Of a DNA stretch of 64,000 bases, positions 18,872 to 30,691 are shown piece after piece (within the stretch, counting starts at the first letter, position 1; every line of letters begins with the position of its first letter). The stretch is from the NCBI RefSeq assembly GCF_002127325.2, contig NC_035448.2, positions 127,570,561-127,634,560 of the forward strand. Direction: 5' to 3'. The stretch comes from Helianthus annuus (taxonomy: Eukaryota > Streptophyta > Magnoliopsida > Asterales > Asteraceae). The translations under genes were made by a program, and so were the position numbers. Under the pieces are notes generated by a model that was not told the origin of the DNA, did not search any database, and saw nothing but the letters and a program-made list of their open reading frames with translations.

Positions 18872-20737
18872 ACAATAACCGAGGAGCCATCGGCTAAAGG
18901 GTCTTACTACATCGGGAAGCTATTCCCGAAATTTTCCTAAATAAGTAGAACCTTTATGATAACCTCATGTATCCCCCTAGTTATTTAGATTAACTATATG
19001 TAATTCTCTATGTTTGCAATGATATGATGGTTTCTAAGATTGATGGTTATTGATGAATAAAACACACTTATGGTAGTAATGGATGAAAAAGGGAACGAGA
19101 AAAATGGCCCCATGCACAAAGAACAGAGCAACCCGACACAAATCTCCATCACAGAAGGCTCAACACGGGCCGTGCCCAACCAACACGGCCCCGTGCTGAG
19201 CCACCTGCAGAAAAACGCCCAGTTCAGGTAACTGGACACGGGCCGTGTTCAACGGACACGCCCCCGTGTCCAGGCTTCTGTCTCATTTCTTTAATTTCTG
19301 TTACTGGCACCTGACCACGGGGCCGTGCCCGGTCACCACGGGGCCGTGTCCAGGCTGCCAGTAACATAAATCTTTGCTTTTTAATAGCACACCACACATC
19401 CAATCAACCTAAAAATTTATTTTTGGGACACATTGAGGACAATGTGTAATTTAAGTGTGGGGGGGGGGGAAGCTAACACTTTGAAATTTTGCAAGTCTTA
19501 ATAACAAGCCTTACACAAAACTCTATTGGAACCGCTAAACACCCCAAATTTTTTCAAAAATCCTTTTCATTTTTACTTGTCTAAAGTTTAAGTTGGGAAT
19601 CACAAGATTAATAAGGTTATATTTTTATAAAATTTACAACCGAAAGCGTCGTGATAACAAGAACCAACATAAGAAAATTACGAAACGGCATAACAAGTCT
19701 AGTTAAAATTCGATTATATATACTTGATCACATTAAAAACCCATTCCCACAAAAGTGAGTTTTGAGCCTTTATTGAGCATACAAATTTACATCTTTAGAC
19801 TAAATGCTCATTTTTCGTTTCTTGTGTGAATAGCCGCTTGGTTCTTACAACTCTAGAACTTGCCACGACGATACATTCCCGATCCTTACCAACTTAAACC
19901 CAAGTAAGTAAATGATGGAGGCATTAGGACTAACCATTTTTCTTTCTACACCATTATTTTTCAAATTTTTTTTACCACCTACCCAAAAATCCCCCTAGTT
20001 AACCCCTTTGAGCCTAAACCTTTCATTTCATTACCCTAAAACCCTTTTTACCCACCAAAAACCCTTTTTTATTTTTCACCCTTTATTTTAGTATCAAGCT
20101 CGGTTTCTCGCAAGCTCGCTCTTTTATGTGACTAAAAAAAATGATGATGAAGTTAAAAACAAACAAATCTATACAAACAAAAGCTTGTTTGGAGAAATAC
20201 TTCAAAATAAAAAGTCACTAATAACAAAATGTGTTACGAAAACCGACGCTTTTTACGCTTTTCACCCTTTTACTAACCACTAACCCAACCACCCACCTTT
20301 AACCCAAGCCTAACCCTTCACCCAAAAAGTCCTCTTGATATTTACAAAGGTATAAAGTTAAAAAGGAGGAGGATTGATTGCTTGGCAAGCCTATGGAAGG
20401 CGTGAGTTCCATGCCGCTCTCGAGTGATTCACTAAAAATACACCTACGGCCGAGTGTTGAGTGATTTATTCCGTGAGGTATGTGAGCTTGTATATAAATG
20501 GAATTTTAAAAAGGCATGTTATGCCCAAATAAGTAATTTATCCTATGAGACGTTCTCAATAAATCATAACGAATAGGATTGTGAATAAATAAAAATAAAA
20601 CCTAAAAAGATCTTTGGATTCCTGACACTCTATGACAAACCAAAAACATTCTCTTCTACCTATTCCATTTGGGAGTGTAAGCCACATTTTAAAGAGTTTT
20701 GCTTGAGGGCAAGCAAAAGTTCAAGTGTGGGGGTATT
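18872..20737 (+). other. Athila-like 3' internal region with central and terminal polypurine tracts
   Basis: Non-coding. It holds three dyad pairs (19164-19348) and then TTAAGTGTGG plus a run of about 12 G at 19451-19470, directly after ACATTGAGGACAATGTG. A matching tract, TCAAGTGTGGGGG at 20721-20733, precedes the 3' LTR and is the plus-strand PPT. Both tracts recur in copy 2 (60291-60303 and 61551-61561). The stretch between is AT-rich with Pro/Lys-type low complexity. Confidence 0.7.
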
Positions 20738-22433
20738 TGATGTGTGTAAAATGCAACATATAAATCACATCAATTAAGGCATAAAACTAACCCTTTTTAA
20801 GTACTAATGTTGGAAAAAGAGTGTTTTTGTCTTCCTTTTGTATTTTCAGGATGAAATGAGCTCAAATTCACAAAAGAAGCAAAAAGACAACTAATTCTAG
20901 CATAAATACAAGGAAAGGAATAAAAGAAGACTGCCCGGACCCTCAACGGCATCCTCCAAAGCAGAGAAGAGAAAACAGAAGTCTGAACACGCCCCGTGCT
21001 CAGCCAGCACGGGGCCGTGCCCAAGAAGCAGCATAAAAGACAAACTTGTAGAAGCTTCCATTGCCCACCACGGGGCCGTGTCCAGTGAGCACAGGGGCAT
21101 GGTGAAAGTACAGCGGGCGCATTAATTGTAATTGCGAATTACAATTAATGAGGAGAGAGACTGTCAGACGGGCACGGGGGCGTGTCCAGCGGACACGGGG
21201 CCGTGCCCAGCCTTCTGTTCAGCCTATAAATAGGGGTGCTTGGTTTCATTCCATCTCATCCCTTGGCACACCACCTCTCTCACACTTCATCCACCACCCA
21301 CCACCACCATAACACCATCATCCACCACCATCATCCATTGTCCATCGTAGAGTGTGTGTGAGTCGTCTCGGGATCCAAGATTGATCGTAAGAGTTCTTGA
21401 CAATCAAGGCCATGTTTGCCTAAGTCTCTTACATCACTTGGTGAAGACAAATGTTTAGTATAATACTTTTTATTTTTAATCTTTTGCACTTTTTATTTGG
21501 TTTTGTATTAATGACTTTAATAACTAGTTGCTTATGTTGAAGGTGATCTTTCCTTATCGTTTGTCCGTGGTGTCTTGGCATTATTTTACTGTCTATATAA
21601 AATAAAAGATTTTCACCATTCATATCTCCACGGTCTAGATGGAGGTATGTTGGCTACCTGGTCGGGGGTTAAGGGAATGGTTTGGTAAGGGTCTTGCCCT
21701 TGTTCAGCGTTTAGAGGTCTTGCTTGGGACCTGGGTCAAATTTAGTAGGATCTCCTTCAATGCCCATAGGTATTGGATGGCGGGGATCCAAACTCTTTGA
21801 CCCCCTCATAAGTTAACTACTATTAATACTATAACCCGGCTATTTAGGACTGTATCCCTGCTGACTCAGACTATTTAGCCGAGGGTAACGTCACCGCCAA
21901 AAGCGGGGCCTACCATAATTTGCATTAATAACTTAATTCATTATCTTCCAATAATCCGACCCTTTAGGATTGTATCCTTGCTGACTCAAACTACTGGGTT
22001 GAGGGTAACGTCGCCTTCAAAAGAGGGGCCTACTACAATAACTAAGATAATCTCTTAAATAAGTGCAAAAGTGCGAAAATAATCAAAGGTTATACTAATA
22101 CACGAGTCGGATCCAAGTGATTCATCTTGTCTATCTGTTTTTTATTTTATTTTATTTTTCAGCATTTAGTTAGTTTTTATTTTCTTAGTTTAAAAACATT
22201 TTTCTCACTTTTTGATTTGATTAGACATTGAGGATAAACCGGTATTAAAAGCTCTTGTGTCCTTGGACGACCTCGGTATCTTACCAACACTATACTACGT
22301 CCACGATGGGTGCACTTGCCCATATGTGTGTTTAGTGTTAGTGAATATCGTGTTTTATAAATTTAAAACTTGGCTAAAGGTGTAAAAAGGGCTTAATTAT
22401 ATATCTAAATTATATACACACCAACACACATCA
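20738..22433 (+). repeat. Athila-like copy 1, 3' LTR
   Basis: 1696 bp, near-identical to 15165-16847. Differences include an additional CATCCACCACCAT unit near 21315 and substitutions in one dyad (CACAGGGGCATG near 21091). It ends at CACACATCA, followed by the GCAC duplication and the resumed Sirevirus reading frame. Confidence 0.95.
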
Positions 22434-22437
22434 GCAC

Positions 22438-23613
22438 AAAAGATTGGGGCACACAAATTTCAAGACAATCACTGCTTTGTCAAAACAAGGCCTTGTAAGA
22501 GGTCTCCTACAAAAATTGTCCACCTGTCCTAAGCATTGTGTTTCCTGTTTAAAAGGCAAACAACATAAAAGCTCATTTAAGTCCATTGAAGAGTCCAAAA
22601 CAACCAAGTGTTTGCAAATGTTGCACATGGATTTGTTTGGCCCAGTAAAAATCATGAGCCTTAAAAAGAAAAGATACTGTTTGGTCATTGTAGATGATTT
22701 TTCTAGGTTTACATGGACTTATTTCTTTCATTCTAAAGATGAGACTGCAGACATTTTGCAAGACTTTGTCAAACAGGTTGAAAAGCAATTTGACTTGCCA
22801 GTAAAAGTCTTTAGGAGTGACAATGGCACAGAATTCGGAAATTGGGAGTTAGATGAGTTTTGTGTGTCAAAAGGGATTGTAAGGCAGTACAGCATCCCAA
22901 GGACACCAGAACAAAATGGGGTTGTTGAAAGGAAGAACAGAACATTGATTGAAGCAGCCAGAACCATGCTTGCAGATTCAGGTTTGCCATTAACTTTCTG
23001 GGCAGAGGCTGTAAACACTTCCTGCTATGTCCACAACAGAGTTTTGATAAACCCCAGGCATCAAAAGACTGCCTATGAAATTTTGTATAAAATCAAACCA
23101 CTGATCTCATACTTTAAAGTATTTGGCTGCCCATGTTTCGTTTTAAACTTAAAAGACTCAATTTCAAAATTTGCAGCCAAAGTAGATTGTGGTTATCATT
23201 TGGGATACTCAACCACTGCCAAGGCCTACAAAGTATTTAACACTAGGACTAGGTGTGTGGAAGAGACTTTGAATGTAAAGTTCAATGAACTTTCTTCACT
23301 GAAAATCCCTGCAAACCCCGCTGAGTTATTTGATCTTGATAAATTCACTTTTGAAAATGTTTCCGTCAAGACTAATATTGCAGGTTCACCTCAAACTCCT
23401 CCACCAGACAATGGGTATGAAGTTGTAATTCCACAACAAAAATTCACATCCTCAACCAGAGCAGCAAATGTCCAAAACAACTGTCAAAGCTCAGCCACTG
23501 CTACATCAACAGTTGTTGATCAAAGTAGCCCTTCAACCTCTATTTCCATATCATCCACCACTATTGATAAAGATCTGCCAACAGTGGATAAAAATCAATA
23601 TGATATCACATAA
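22438..23613 (+). pseudogene. Sirevirus integrase, second part
   Basis: Integrates element cDNA into host chromosomes. It resumes the frame broken at 15164 and supplies the rest of the HHCC zinc domain (LGH..., CPKHCVSC) and the rve catalytic core: Asp in LHMDLFGP, Asp in RSDNGTEF, Glu in PEQNGVVERKNRT, the D-D-35-E triad. The Copia-type region after the core (TFWAEAVNTSCYVHNR, YFKVFGCPCFV) follows. A TAA at 23611-23613 ends the stretch in a Ser/Thr-rich linker, but the same frame remains open afterwards. The catalytic residues are intact. Confidence 0.9.
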
Positions 23614-25386
23614 CTACCTCCTATCCCTCTACCTCCATTTCAAACAGTTGTTGGATCACCAAAGTCACCAACAGTCGTTAGCTCAGATGATTCACATCTG
23701 CAGCCTTCACCCTTTAATGCCATTGTTCCATACAAGGGAGATTTAATCTTCCTGAAGTCCCATCCACCAGATCAAATCATTGGCAACATCAATGAAGGGG
23801 TTCTCACTAGAAGTCAATCCCAAAACATTTGTCTTTTTGCTGGCTTTCTATCACTCCATCAACCAATCAAGTACCAAGAGGCACTGAAAGACAACAGTTG
23901 GGTAGAGGCCATGATGGAAGAGCTCCAACAGTTTAAAAGACAACAAGTATGGGAACTTGTATCACTGCCAGAGGGTGTAAGTCCTATTGGCACAAAGTGG
24001 GTCTTCAAAAATAAAACTGATGAAAGGGGCATTGTTATCAAAAATAAAGCTAGGCTTGTGGTTCAAGGTTTCAGATAGGAAGAGGGCATTGATTATGATG
24101 AAACTTTTGCCCCTGTAGCAAGATTGGAAGCTATCAGACTGTTCCTGGCCTTTGCTATCAACCATAACATAAAGGTGTTTCAGATGGATATAAAATGTGC
24201 ATTCCTCTATGGTAAGATTCATGAAGAGGTATATGTTTGTCAACCTCCTGGTTTCGAGGATCCATTTTATCCAGATCATGTCTACAAGCAAAATAAAGAT
24301 TTGTATGGCTTGAAACAAGCACCTAGAGCCTGGTATGAAACTCTTTCCACCTTTCTACTTTCCATTGGGTTCGCAAGAGGCAAAATTGACAAAACATTGT
24401 TTTTAAAATGGAGAGGGAAAGATCTGATGATTGTCCAGATTTATGTGGATGACATCATTTTTGGAAGCACATGTAACAAAATGTGTGAAGAGTTCAGACA
24501 ACTCATGACAGCTGAGTTTGAGATGAGTGCAATAGGTGAATTACAGTGCTTTCTTGGTCTCCAAGTAAAGCAACTGCAAAATGGTACTTTCATTCATCAA
24601 AGCAAATATGCTAAAGAACTCTTAAACAAATTTGAGATGAATGATTGTAAACCATGTAGTACACCCATGGCAACCACCAAGCTAGTCATGACTGATGAAA
24701 ATGATGATTTGGTTGATCAAACCTTATATAGAAGCATGATTGGGTCTTTATTGTACCTAACTGCATCTAGGCCAGACATCATGTTTGCAACATGTGTTTG
24801 TGCAAGATCCCAATCAGCCCCTAGGAAGTCTAACCTCATAGCTGTGAAAAGGATACTCAGATACATAAAAAGTGCTCCCACACTTGGTATCTGGTACCCT
24901 GCTAATGGGAATGTTAAGCTTTCAGGTTTCTCAGATAGTGACTCTGCTGGATGCAATGCAACAAGGAAGTCCACATCAGGAGGGTGCCAATTTCTAGGTG
25001 ATTGCTTAGTATCTTGGAAAATTAAAAAGCAAGCAGCTGTTTCAACATCCACTGCTGAGGCAAAATATATTGTTGCTGCAAGCTGCACAACCCAACTGTT
25101 ATGGCTTCAAAATCAATTGCTGGATTTTGGTATCACTGCTTTAAAGACACCTCTCATGTTGGATAGTCAAGCAGCAAAAAATATCATCAAAAATCCAGTT
25201 TCACATTCAACCACCAAACACATTGACATCAGACATCACTTTGTGAGGGATTGCTATGAAAAAGGTTTGATTTCTCTGCATCATGTTCCAACTAAGGATC
25301 AGCTGGCAGATGTGCTAACCAAAGCATTAGACACATCCACCTTTGAAAGCCTGATCTCTAGAATTGGCATGCTGAACATAGAATAA
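23614..25386 (+). pseudogene. Sirevirus reverse transcriptase and RNase H
   Basis: Copies the RNA into DNA and degrades the RNA strand. It is in the same frame as the integrase. After a Pro/Ser linker comes the Copia RVT_2 domain: an N-terminal WVEAMMEELQQF and GTKWVFKNK region, a single in-frame TAG at 24076-24078, the FQMDIKCAFLYG motif (expected N replaced by Y), GLKQAPRAWYE and the catalytic YVDD at 24442-24453. RNase H follows, with the acidic positions in FSDSDSAGC, STAEAKY and MLDSQAAKN and the ending RHHFVRDCYEKGLI. The true stop is at 25386. Only two stops separate this pol from an open reading frame, so decay is slight. Confidence 0.92.
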
Positions 25387-25932
25387 CAGGCAAAATCCTG
25401 TTTTCTATGAATAAAGCATTAAAATGTTTTCAGAAAATAAAAAATCCATCCTTAAAAAATAGTTAAAAATGAAAGTTTTCTTTAATCTTTAAAAGTCTGT
25501 CATAACCACTGTTTGGTTCAAACATCTGATTGTTGAAAATTTTCCACTGCTGAAAGACAACCTCTGTTTCTCCATTTTCCTTGTTTAATCACTGTTGATT
25601 AAACATAAGTGTTTTAATCACTGATGGCTATCCACTGATAGTTAAAATCAGCCACTGTTTTCATTTTCCCTACTGTAAACCACTGATATTGTTCATCAGT
25701 GGTTTCCTAAACAACTGTCATCCATTTTCATCAGAGGTTGTCACATGGACAGTTCTTAGCCGTCCGATCTTTGTAACCGCTGCCACGTCAGGATTCACTT
25801 TTCACCCTTATAAAACCCTGATTAAAACTCCAATCAGAGGTTTCACTGCCGAATCGAATTCAAAATTCCTTCAAAAGCGGTTTCCATTTTCTTCATTCAT
25901 CTTCTTCCATTCGCAAATTTCTTCGAATCACC
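25387..25932 (+). other. Sirevirus spacer between pol and third ORF
   Basis: About 550 bp, non-coding, rich in ACTGNT / CCACTG words like those in the LTR. A TATAAAA-like word (TTATAAAACCC) lies near 25808, upstream of the third-ORF ATG at 25933. It could serve as a leader or a promoter for a separate transcript, but that is speculation. Confidence 0.45.
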
Positions 25933-27990
25933 ATGGCACTCGCACTCAAAAACCCCCATAACTACCTTTGTACACTTGAGAAAACAAGCAAAAACAAAGA
26001 TTTCCACACAATCATTGATACTCTCTCATCTTCAAAGTACAAAACTTTGTTGACCTACAACACACCCATCTATCAAGAAATCCTACGCGATTTCTAGAAA
26101 AATGCAAAAGTTGAAGTCCAGGACAAAAAGCCTTGGGCTATTACTTCAAAAGTAGGAGAAATTCTTGTTTCAATTACACCACAAACCATATCAGAAGTTT
26201 TTGAGATGAATGATTATACAGGTAAAGCTTCTTTCCCTAAAGATGAATATTAAACTGATTTGATCGAAAGAGGGTATGGGGGTCAAATGACTAAAGCTAC
26301 TTTGCAAAAGGGAGATTTTCCACCTCCAATGAAATTTTTATTCCATACCCTGCTCATCTATGTTTCAAACAAACAACAGCTTTCAATGAAATTCCATTGA
26401 AAATTCAATACATGGGATATGCTATTATGGCTGAAAAATATTTTAATTACTCTCAAGAGATTTTCAATGATCTAGTTAAAATGTTAATAATATCAAAGAA
26501 AAGAAGAAACCATTTATGTTGTTCCAAGGTTTTTGAGCTATTATTTACAGTAGAAAGTACCAAAAGGCAATGCACAAGTGCTTGTCCAAGGTGCTTCTTT
26601 TCAAATTAATAGTCTATCTGCTGAAACTTTTACAAGGTTGTCAGAGTCAAAACCTTTAAAAACACAAATAGCGGAGCCTGAGCAAAATTTGGATGAGTCC
26701 ACATCTGCTCCTTAGGTTTTTGCTGTTGAGCCCACTGCTCTTGGTGACCACAGTAGCCAAACCACTGCTGTGCAACCCCCACCAATACTTCCCAAAAAGA
26801 CCAAGAAGAAAATTCCCAAAAAGCCCACCAAACCCCCTAAAAAGGACCTCCTGGAAGATGAGATCCCAGAAGTTAATCCAGTGACAACACCAATGTCACC
26901 AATAACCACTGTTGCTACTTCCTCACAACAGTTGGTAAGATCTCCACCCCAGGCCTCAACTCCTCCTGCTTCCTCACAAAAGGAACAGGTTGTAAGCACA
27001 AGGACACCACTATATGATACATTACCCTCACTTGAGAGTATGTTAAATAGTCCTGCTCCCGGGGCAAATTCTCTTTCCACACCTATCCCCACTTCACAAA
27101 TTCCACCATCCATCATACCTCTGTTTGATGCCATTGAGCTTCAGACACAAAACAACCCCTCTCACCAACACATTACTGAGAGTACAACCACAACAATGGC
27201 TGTGTCTGAAACAACTCAATTGGTTATCCCACAAACAGTTGAGGAGGTTATACTACAGGAGTTTCAAGAAATTCCTGTTAGTAGTTCAAGTGGAGCAGCT
27301 ACTACAAGTGTTGGATCCACTGATCTACACCTGGATAGTAGTTACATCAATAAGACTCCTTTGAAGGTAACCACTGCTGATGCTATCAAGGTATCCACTG
27401 GTGTGTTTAAACTATCCACTGGTGTGCTTACTAAGGTATCTACTGCAGAGGGAAGTCCCCAGTACCAAGACAAAGGGGTATCAGTGGATGAACCATTGGA
27501 GACTTCTCCTGGTCCAACTGCTGATACAACAACTGCTAGTGGGAAATCAGATGATCCCATTAACTTGGGTGATGGTTTAAGATATCAGGAATTGACGAAG
27601 AGACTCAACATCATTGAAACCATTGTTAACAACATGCAAGATATGATTAAACAGTTGGTAGAAGTTTCCAAAAGTTAACCTACACCACAATAGTATTCTC
27701 AAGAGCACTGGAATGCAGTTCAACCAATCATTAAAGCTCAAAGAGAACTTGCAGAAACTCAGCACAACCATCAATTGGCAATTCTCAGAAATATGGTTGA
27801 TGCAAGATACAAGGACACTCAGGCTGACATAAAAGCCATCAAAGAGGCATTGGTTAAAATTATTGGCTCTACCTCTGCATCTATCTACAAAGATGATGAT
27901 GATCAAGATGATGCCAAAAAGGGGGAGAAACATGACATGAAGAAGTTTGGCAGACCTACTCCCAGGCAAAAGTCAAATCAAAAGCCATAA
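25933..27990 (+). pseudogene. Sirevirus third ORF (post-pol), N-terminal part, broken
   Basis: Many Sireviruses carry an extra ORF after pol, often called envelope-like; its role is unsettled. ATG at 25933 begins MALALKNPHNY and is followed by a conserved-looking globular region with in-frame stops at 26095 (TAG) and 26251 (TAA) and a 1-nt shift near 26368. From 26770 a 302-codon stretch is rich in Pro, Thr, Ser and Lys, with many (T/S)TG(V/A) and TT runs, then ends in a helical segment. After a stop at 27676 the same frame goes on as a coiled-coil-like helix ending in an Asp/Lys tail at 27990. I see no signal peptide or clear membrane span, so an envelope role is not supported by this sequence. 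Confidence 0.75.
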
Positions 27991-28192
27991 ACTGAAAAAA
28001 AGTCTTCTGAAACAACCACTGCTGAAACACCTGTTAAGGAAAAGAAAAAGGGAGTTGATGAAACCCTAAATAAACTTGCAGATGAAGTGGAGAAAAACAG
28101 AAAGACAGTTCAAAATCAGAATGAAACAAAGGAAAGACAATGAAAAAAGGAACAAAAGGAAAGAAAGGAATGGGAATTAAAGACTCAGAATA

Positions 28193-29900
28193 TTGGCACT
28201 TCCACCAGAAAGAAATGCATTAAACCACCACTTGCCAAATTCTCAAAACCACCACCACAAAAACAGACACCCAAAAAGCCAAACACTGTTGGTCTCAAAA
28301 CCACTGGTGAATCAGAAAAATCAACCACTGACACACCCAAACCTACATCTCCACCACAAAAACCACCTGCCAAAAGCAGAAGACAACAGTTGACACTGCA
28401 ACAGTTGTAATGACAACAGTGGTTGAAACACCAGTTGTTTCAACAGCTGTTAGTCAGTCATCCACCACTTCAAACACTCCTTCCCAAGCCATAACCCTTT
28501 CTGTTCCAAAACCTCAAACAAAAATCCCTTCACCTAAAAAGGTCTATACAAGAAAAAGAAAGTTCCAAGTAAATGATGATGACATTCCTGCACCTATTCC
28601 TATTTCATCTGCACCCTTCAATTAAACCAAAACTCAACCATTCATTCCTCCAAAATTAGCAAATCCAATCACTGATCCAAAAACAATTGAAGGACATGAT
28701 CCTGCAAGGGTTGTTCCATTAGCAGCAAACTACCCACTGGAATTGCCTGCAGTTAAAAATGAAATGAAGCAATTCTACACAATGGATGATCCTGCAAAAA
28801 GAAAATTCCCTTCTCTATGTGGTTTTAGACCTCCAAAGAACTTGGATGAGTATTTAAAACTCAAAGCAAAGCAAGCTGAACTACAAGCCAAGTATGAAGG
28901 TCAGGGAGAGAATGATAATAACATCTTAAGTCGAATGCAACTTTTACTGAGCAAAGTCAAGAAATTAGAAGATTATGCAAGAGACTTAAGCAAAGAGATA
29001 TCTAATTTACCACCAAATAATGACCTACAAAAAGAGATGAGAAAAGATCTCTTAGAGCTGATCATGAGAGACAAATTCTCTCCTGCCAAGGTTGAACAAT
29101 TTAAAGACTGGCCACTCATTGCACTCAAAGCTGAAGCAAGTAGAATTGAAAGGGTTAGAAATGATCCAGGTATGAAAAGATCTGCACCAGATTGGAAAAA
29201 GTACAAAAAGGCCATTGCAGATCTTACCTTGGAATACAAAAGAAAGAAGCAAGAGTTGGTTACAGCCAAGTAGGGGTCAGCAAAGACCATATCAAAGTGG
29301 TCCAGGCAGTACACTGACATGGTGTATGAAAAGCTTGAAAAACAAAGAGAAACAGATCCTATAACACCAAAGAAACCAGCATACAGAAACAAAAAGCCTG
29401 ATGAGCCACAACAGCAGACCCTCTCTTTAAAAACATTGTTCACATCATCTGACACTTCCATCATTGCCTTAAATCAAAGAAAAAGGCAAAAGCAGATTGA
29501 TGAAGAAGAAAATGCACAAAGAGAAGCTGACATTATGAAAGTGGTCCTCGAGCAAATGATTGTAGAGAATCCTGACTCAGCAAAGCTTCAAGAAATTGCC
29601 AAAAGGGTCATGAGCAAGCCTCCATCACCAAACTCATCAAAAATAAAATCTCTCCCAAGAAACCCACTAAACTCAAAAATACTAAAGTGGAAGTCTGATC
29701 AAAAGACCCATGTATTGACCTTTCTCAAGTCCAGTGGAGTAGTTGAACACATATCAAGGGAGGATGCACTAGGTCTGAGTATAGCTGACCTCCAAGATCT
29801 CTTAGAACTTCAACTTTGCAGGGATGAGGATGATGAAGATTCCCTGAACTTTGAATTACAATTCAAGGGGCAAGTTAGGGAAATGTTGATGAGAGAATAA
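28193..29900 (+). pseudogene. Sirevirus third ORF, C-terminal coiled-coil part, broken
   Basis: Continues the post-pol ORF in other frames: a Pro/Lys/His-rich piece (28193-28393), a Thr/Ser/Val-rich piece (28410-28625), then 176 codons (28743-29273) with a long charged helix (LLLSKVKKLEDYARDLSKEI near residues 58-77), then 193 codons (29319-29900) rich in Lys/Glu/Gln with a compact end, ADLQDLLELQL. A stop at 29271 separates the last two segments in the same frame. The final stop at 29900 is 41 bp before the polypurine tract. Overall this looks like a large, mostly disordered and coiled-coil structural protein. Function unknown. Confidence 0.7.
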
Positions 29901-29940
29901 AGATCATAAATAATGAAGTGTTTTGGCATCATCTGTTCTA

Positions 29941-29949
29941 GGGGGAGAT
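29941..29949 (+). other. Sirevirus polypurine tract
   Basis: GGGGGAGAT directly abuts the TG of the 3' LTR at 29950, the plus-strand primer site for second-strand synthesis. Confidence 0.88.
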
Positions 29950-30689
29950 TGTTGGTCCATGCTTTCAAACCTAGAAAGAACAGATGATAAGAAAAGCCAA
30001 AACTGGTTCAGAACAGTTGATCTTCATAAGCATTGCTTGAACAAGATTCTCCCCTTGACAGTGGTTATCTAGCAACTGATAGACTCCAAGCACTGATCAT
30101 CACAACTGCTGTTATCCAAAGTACTGATGAAGAATAAAGACTGAAGTTCCATCTGCTGATGCCTCCTAAGTACTGTTGAAGACCAAAGAACTGATGACTC
30201 AATGAAGAAAGCACTGATGCTCATCATCAGTGCTTAGGCTACAACAGTGGAATGAAGAATCAGTTGTTTAATGTAATCAGTGTCTATGTAATCAGTGTTT
30301 GTATAGAACTGTGTTTAGAGTTTGTTAGGAGGTTAGATGTCACTTTCATGGTGACGTCAGCAAAGATGCTCAGTGGTTTGGGTTGTACTATAAATAGAAC
30401 AGTACTCTGTACTGTTCCATTAGCGCTTTCTTCACAAGTCATTCTGTACGAACAAATCACTGAGCTCAGGCTGAGGGGGAGTCTTGTGCATGCATGCAAG
30501 TTGTTGTGATTATTGTAATTTGATACAATCATTCGATTCAATGAAAAACATATTTGCTTAAACTTTTCTTCCGTGATTGTGTTTTCAAAGTTTGATTGTT
30601 ATTTCCGTTGCAATTACTACATCTCTGTTCTTTCATTTTACATCAATTAATTCAAACAAACACAATCTAAAGAAACTCAGATCCTAACA
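29950..30689 (+). repeat. Sirevirus 3' LTR
   Basis: 740 bp, TGTTGGTCC...GATCCTAACA, followed by TTACT (30690-30694). It has the TATA box at 30388-30397 and by eye about 25 differences from the 5' LTR. Confidence 0.95.
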
Positions 30690-30691
30690 TT

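Larger units (their letters stand above)
16977..19348. repeat. Eight internal phased dyad pairs
   Basis: CACG-N3/4-CGTG motifs form pairs starting at 16977/16997, 17059/17080, 17840/17861, 17940/17961 (first motif degenerate), 18358/18378, 19164/19184, 19237/19257 and 19316/19337. Every pair has a 9-nt linker, and the start-to-start distance is 20 when the first motif is 11 nt and 21 when it is 12 nt. They lie before ORF1, around its 3' end, before ORF2 and after ORF2, and are absent from the ORF cores. Confidence 0.92.
15165..22433 (+). mobile_element. Non-autonomous Athila-like LTR retrotransposon, copy 1, nested in Sirevirus pol
   Basis: LTRs 15165-16847 and 20738-22433 begin TGATGTGTGT and end ACACACATCA, a perfect 10-bp terminal inversion. 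The flanking duplication is GCAC (15161-15164 and 22434-22437): 4 bp match exactly, while 5 bp is usual for Ty3/gypsy. The PBS matches tRNA-Asp, as in the Athila lineage, and the PPT is AAGTGTGGGGG. The 3.9-kb interior carries only a zinc-knuckle mini-Gag ORF and a small helical ORF. Protease, RT, RNase H and integrase are absent, so enzymes must come from elsewhere. By eye the LTRs differ at about a dozen substitutions plus one 13-bp indel, so it is young. Confidence 0.92.
10762..30689 (+). mobile_element. Complete Ty1/Copia Sirevirus (SIRE/Maximus-type) retrotransposon with nested insertion
   Basis: TG...CA LTRs (10762-11500 and 29950-30689) are flanked by perfect 5-bp target duplications TTACT (10757-10761 and 30690-30694). 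A PBS of the initiator-tRNA-Met type follows the 5' LTR, and a GGGGGAGAT polypurine tract precedes the 3' LTR. The gene order gag - protease - pre-integrase/integrase - RT - RNase H is Copia, and the protein style plus a long third ORF after pol point to the Sirevirus lineage. Coding regions carry several stops and frameshifts, so the copy is not autonomous now. By eye the LTRs differ at about 25 sites in 740. Removing the nested 15165-22433 element leaves about 12.7 kb. Confidence 0.93.

Noticed and set aside
24717..25088. Minus-strand 123-codon frame
   Set aside because: Antisense shadow of the RT-RNase H coding region.
26712..27134. Minus-strand 140-codon Gly/Val-rich frame with membrane-like stretches
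   Set aside because: Antisense shadow of the Pro/Thr-rich part of the third ORF; hydrophobicity results from complementing that codon bias.
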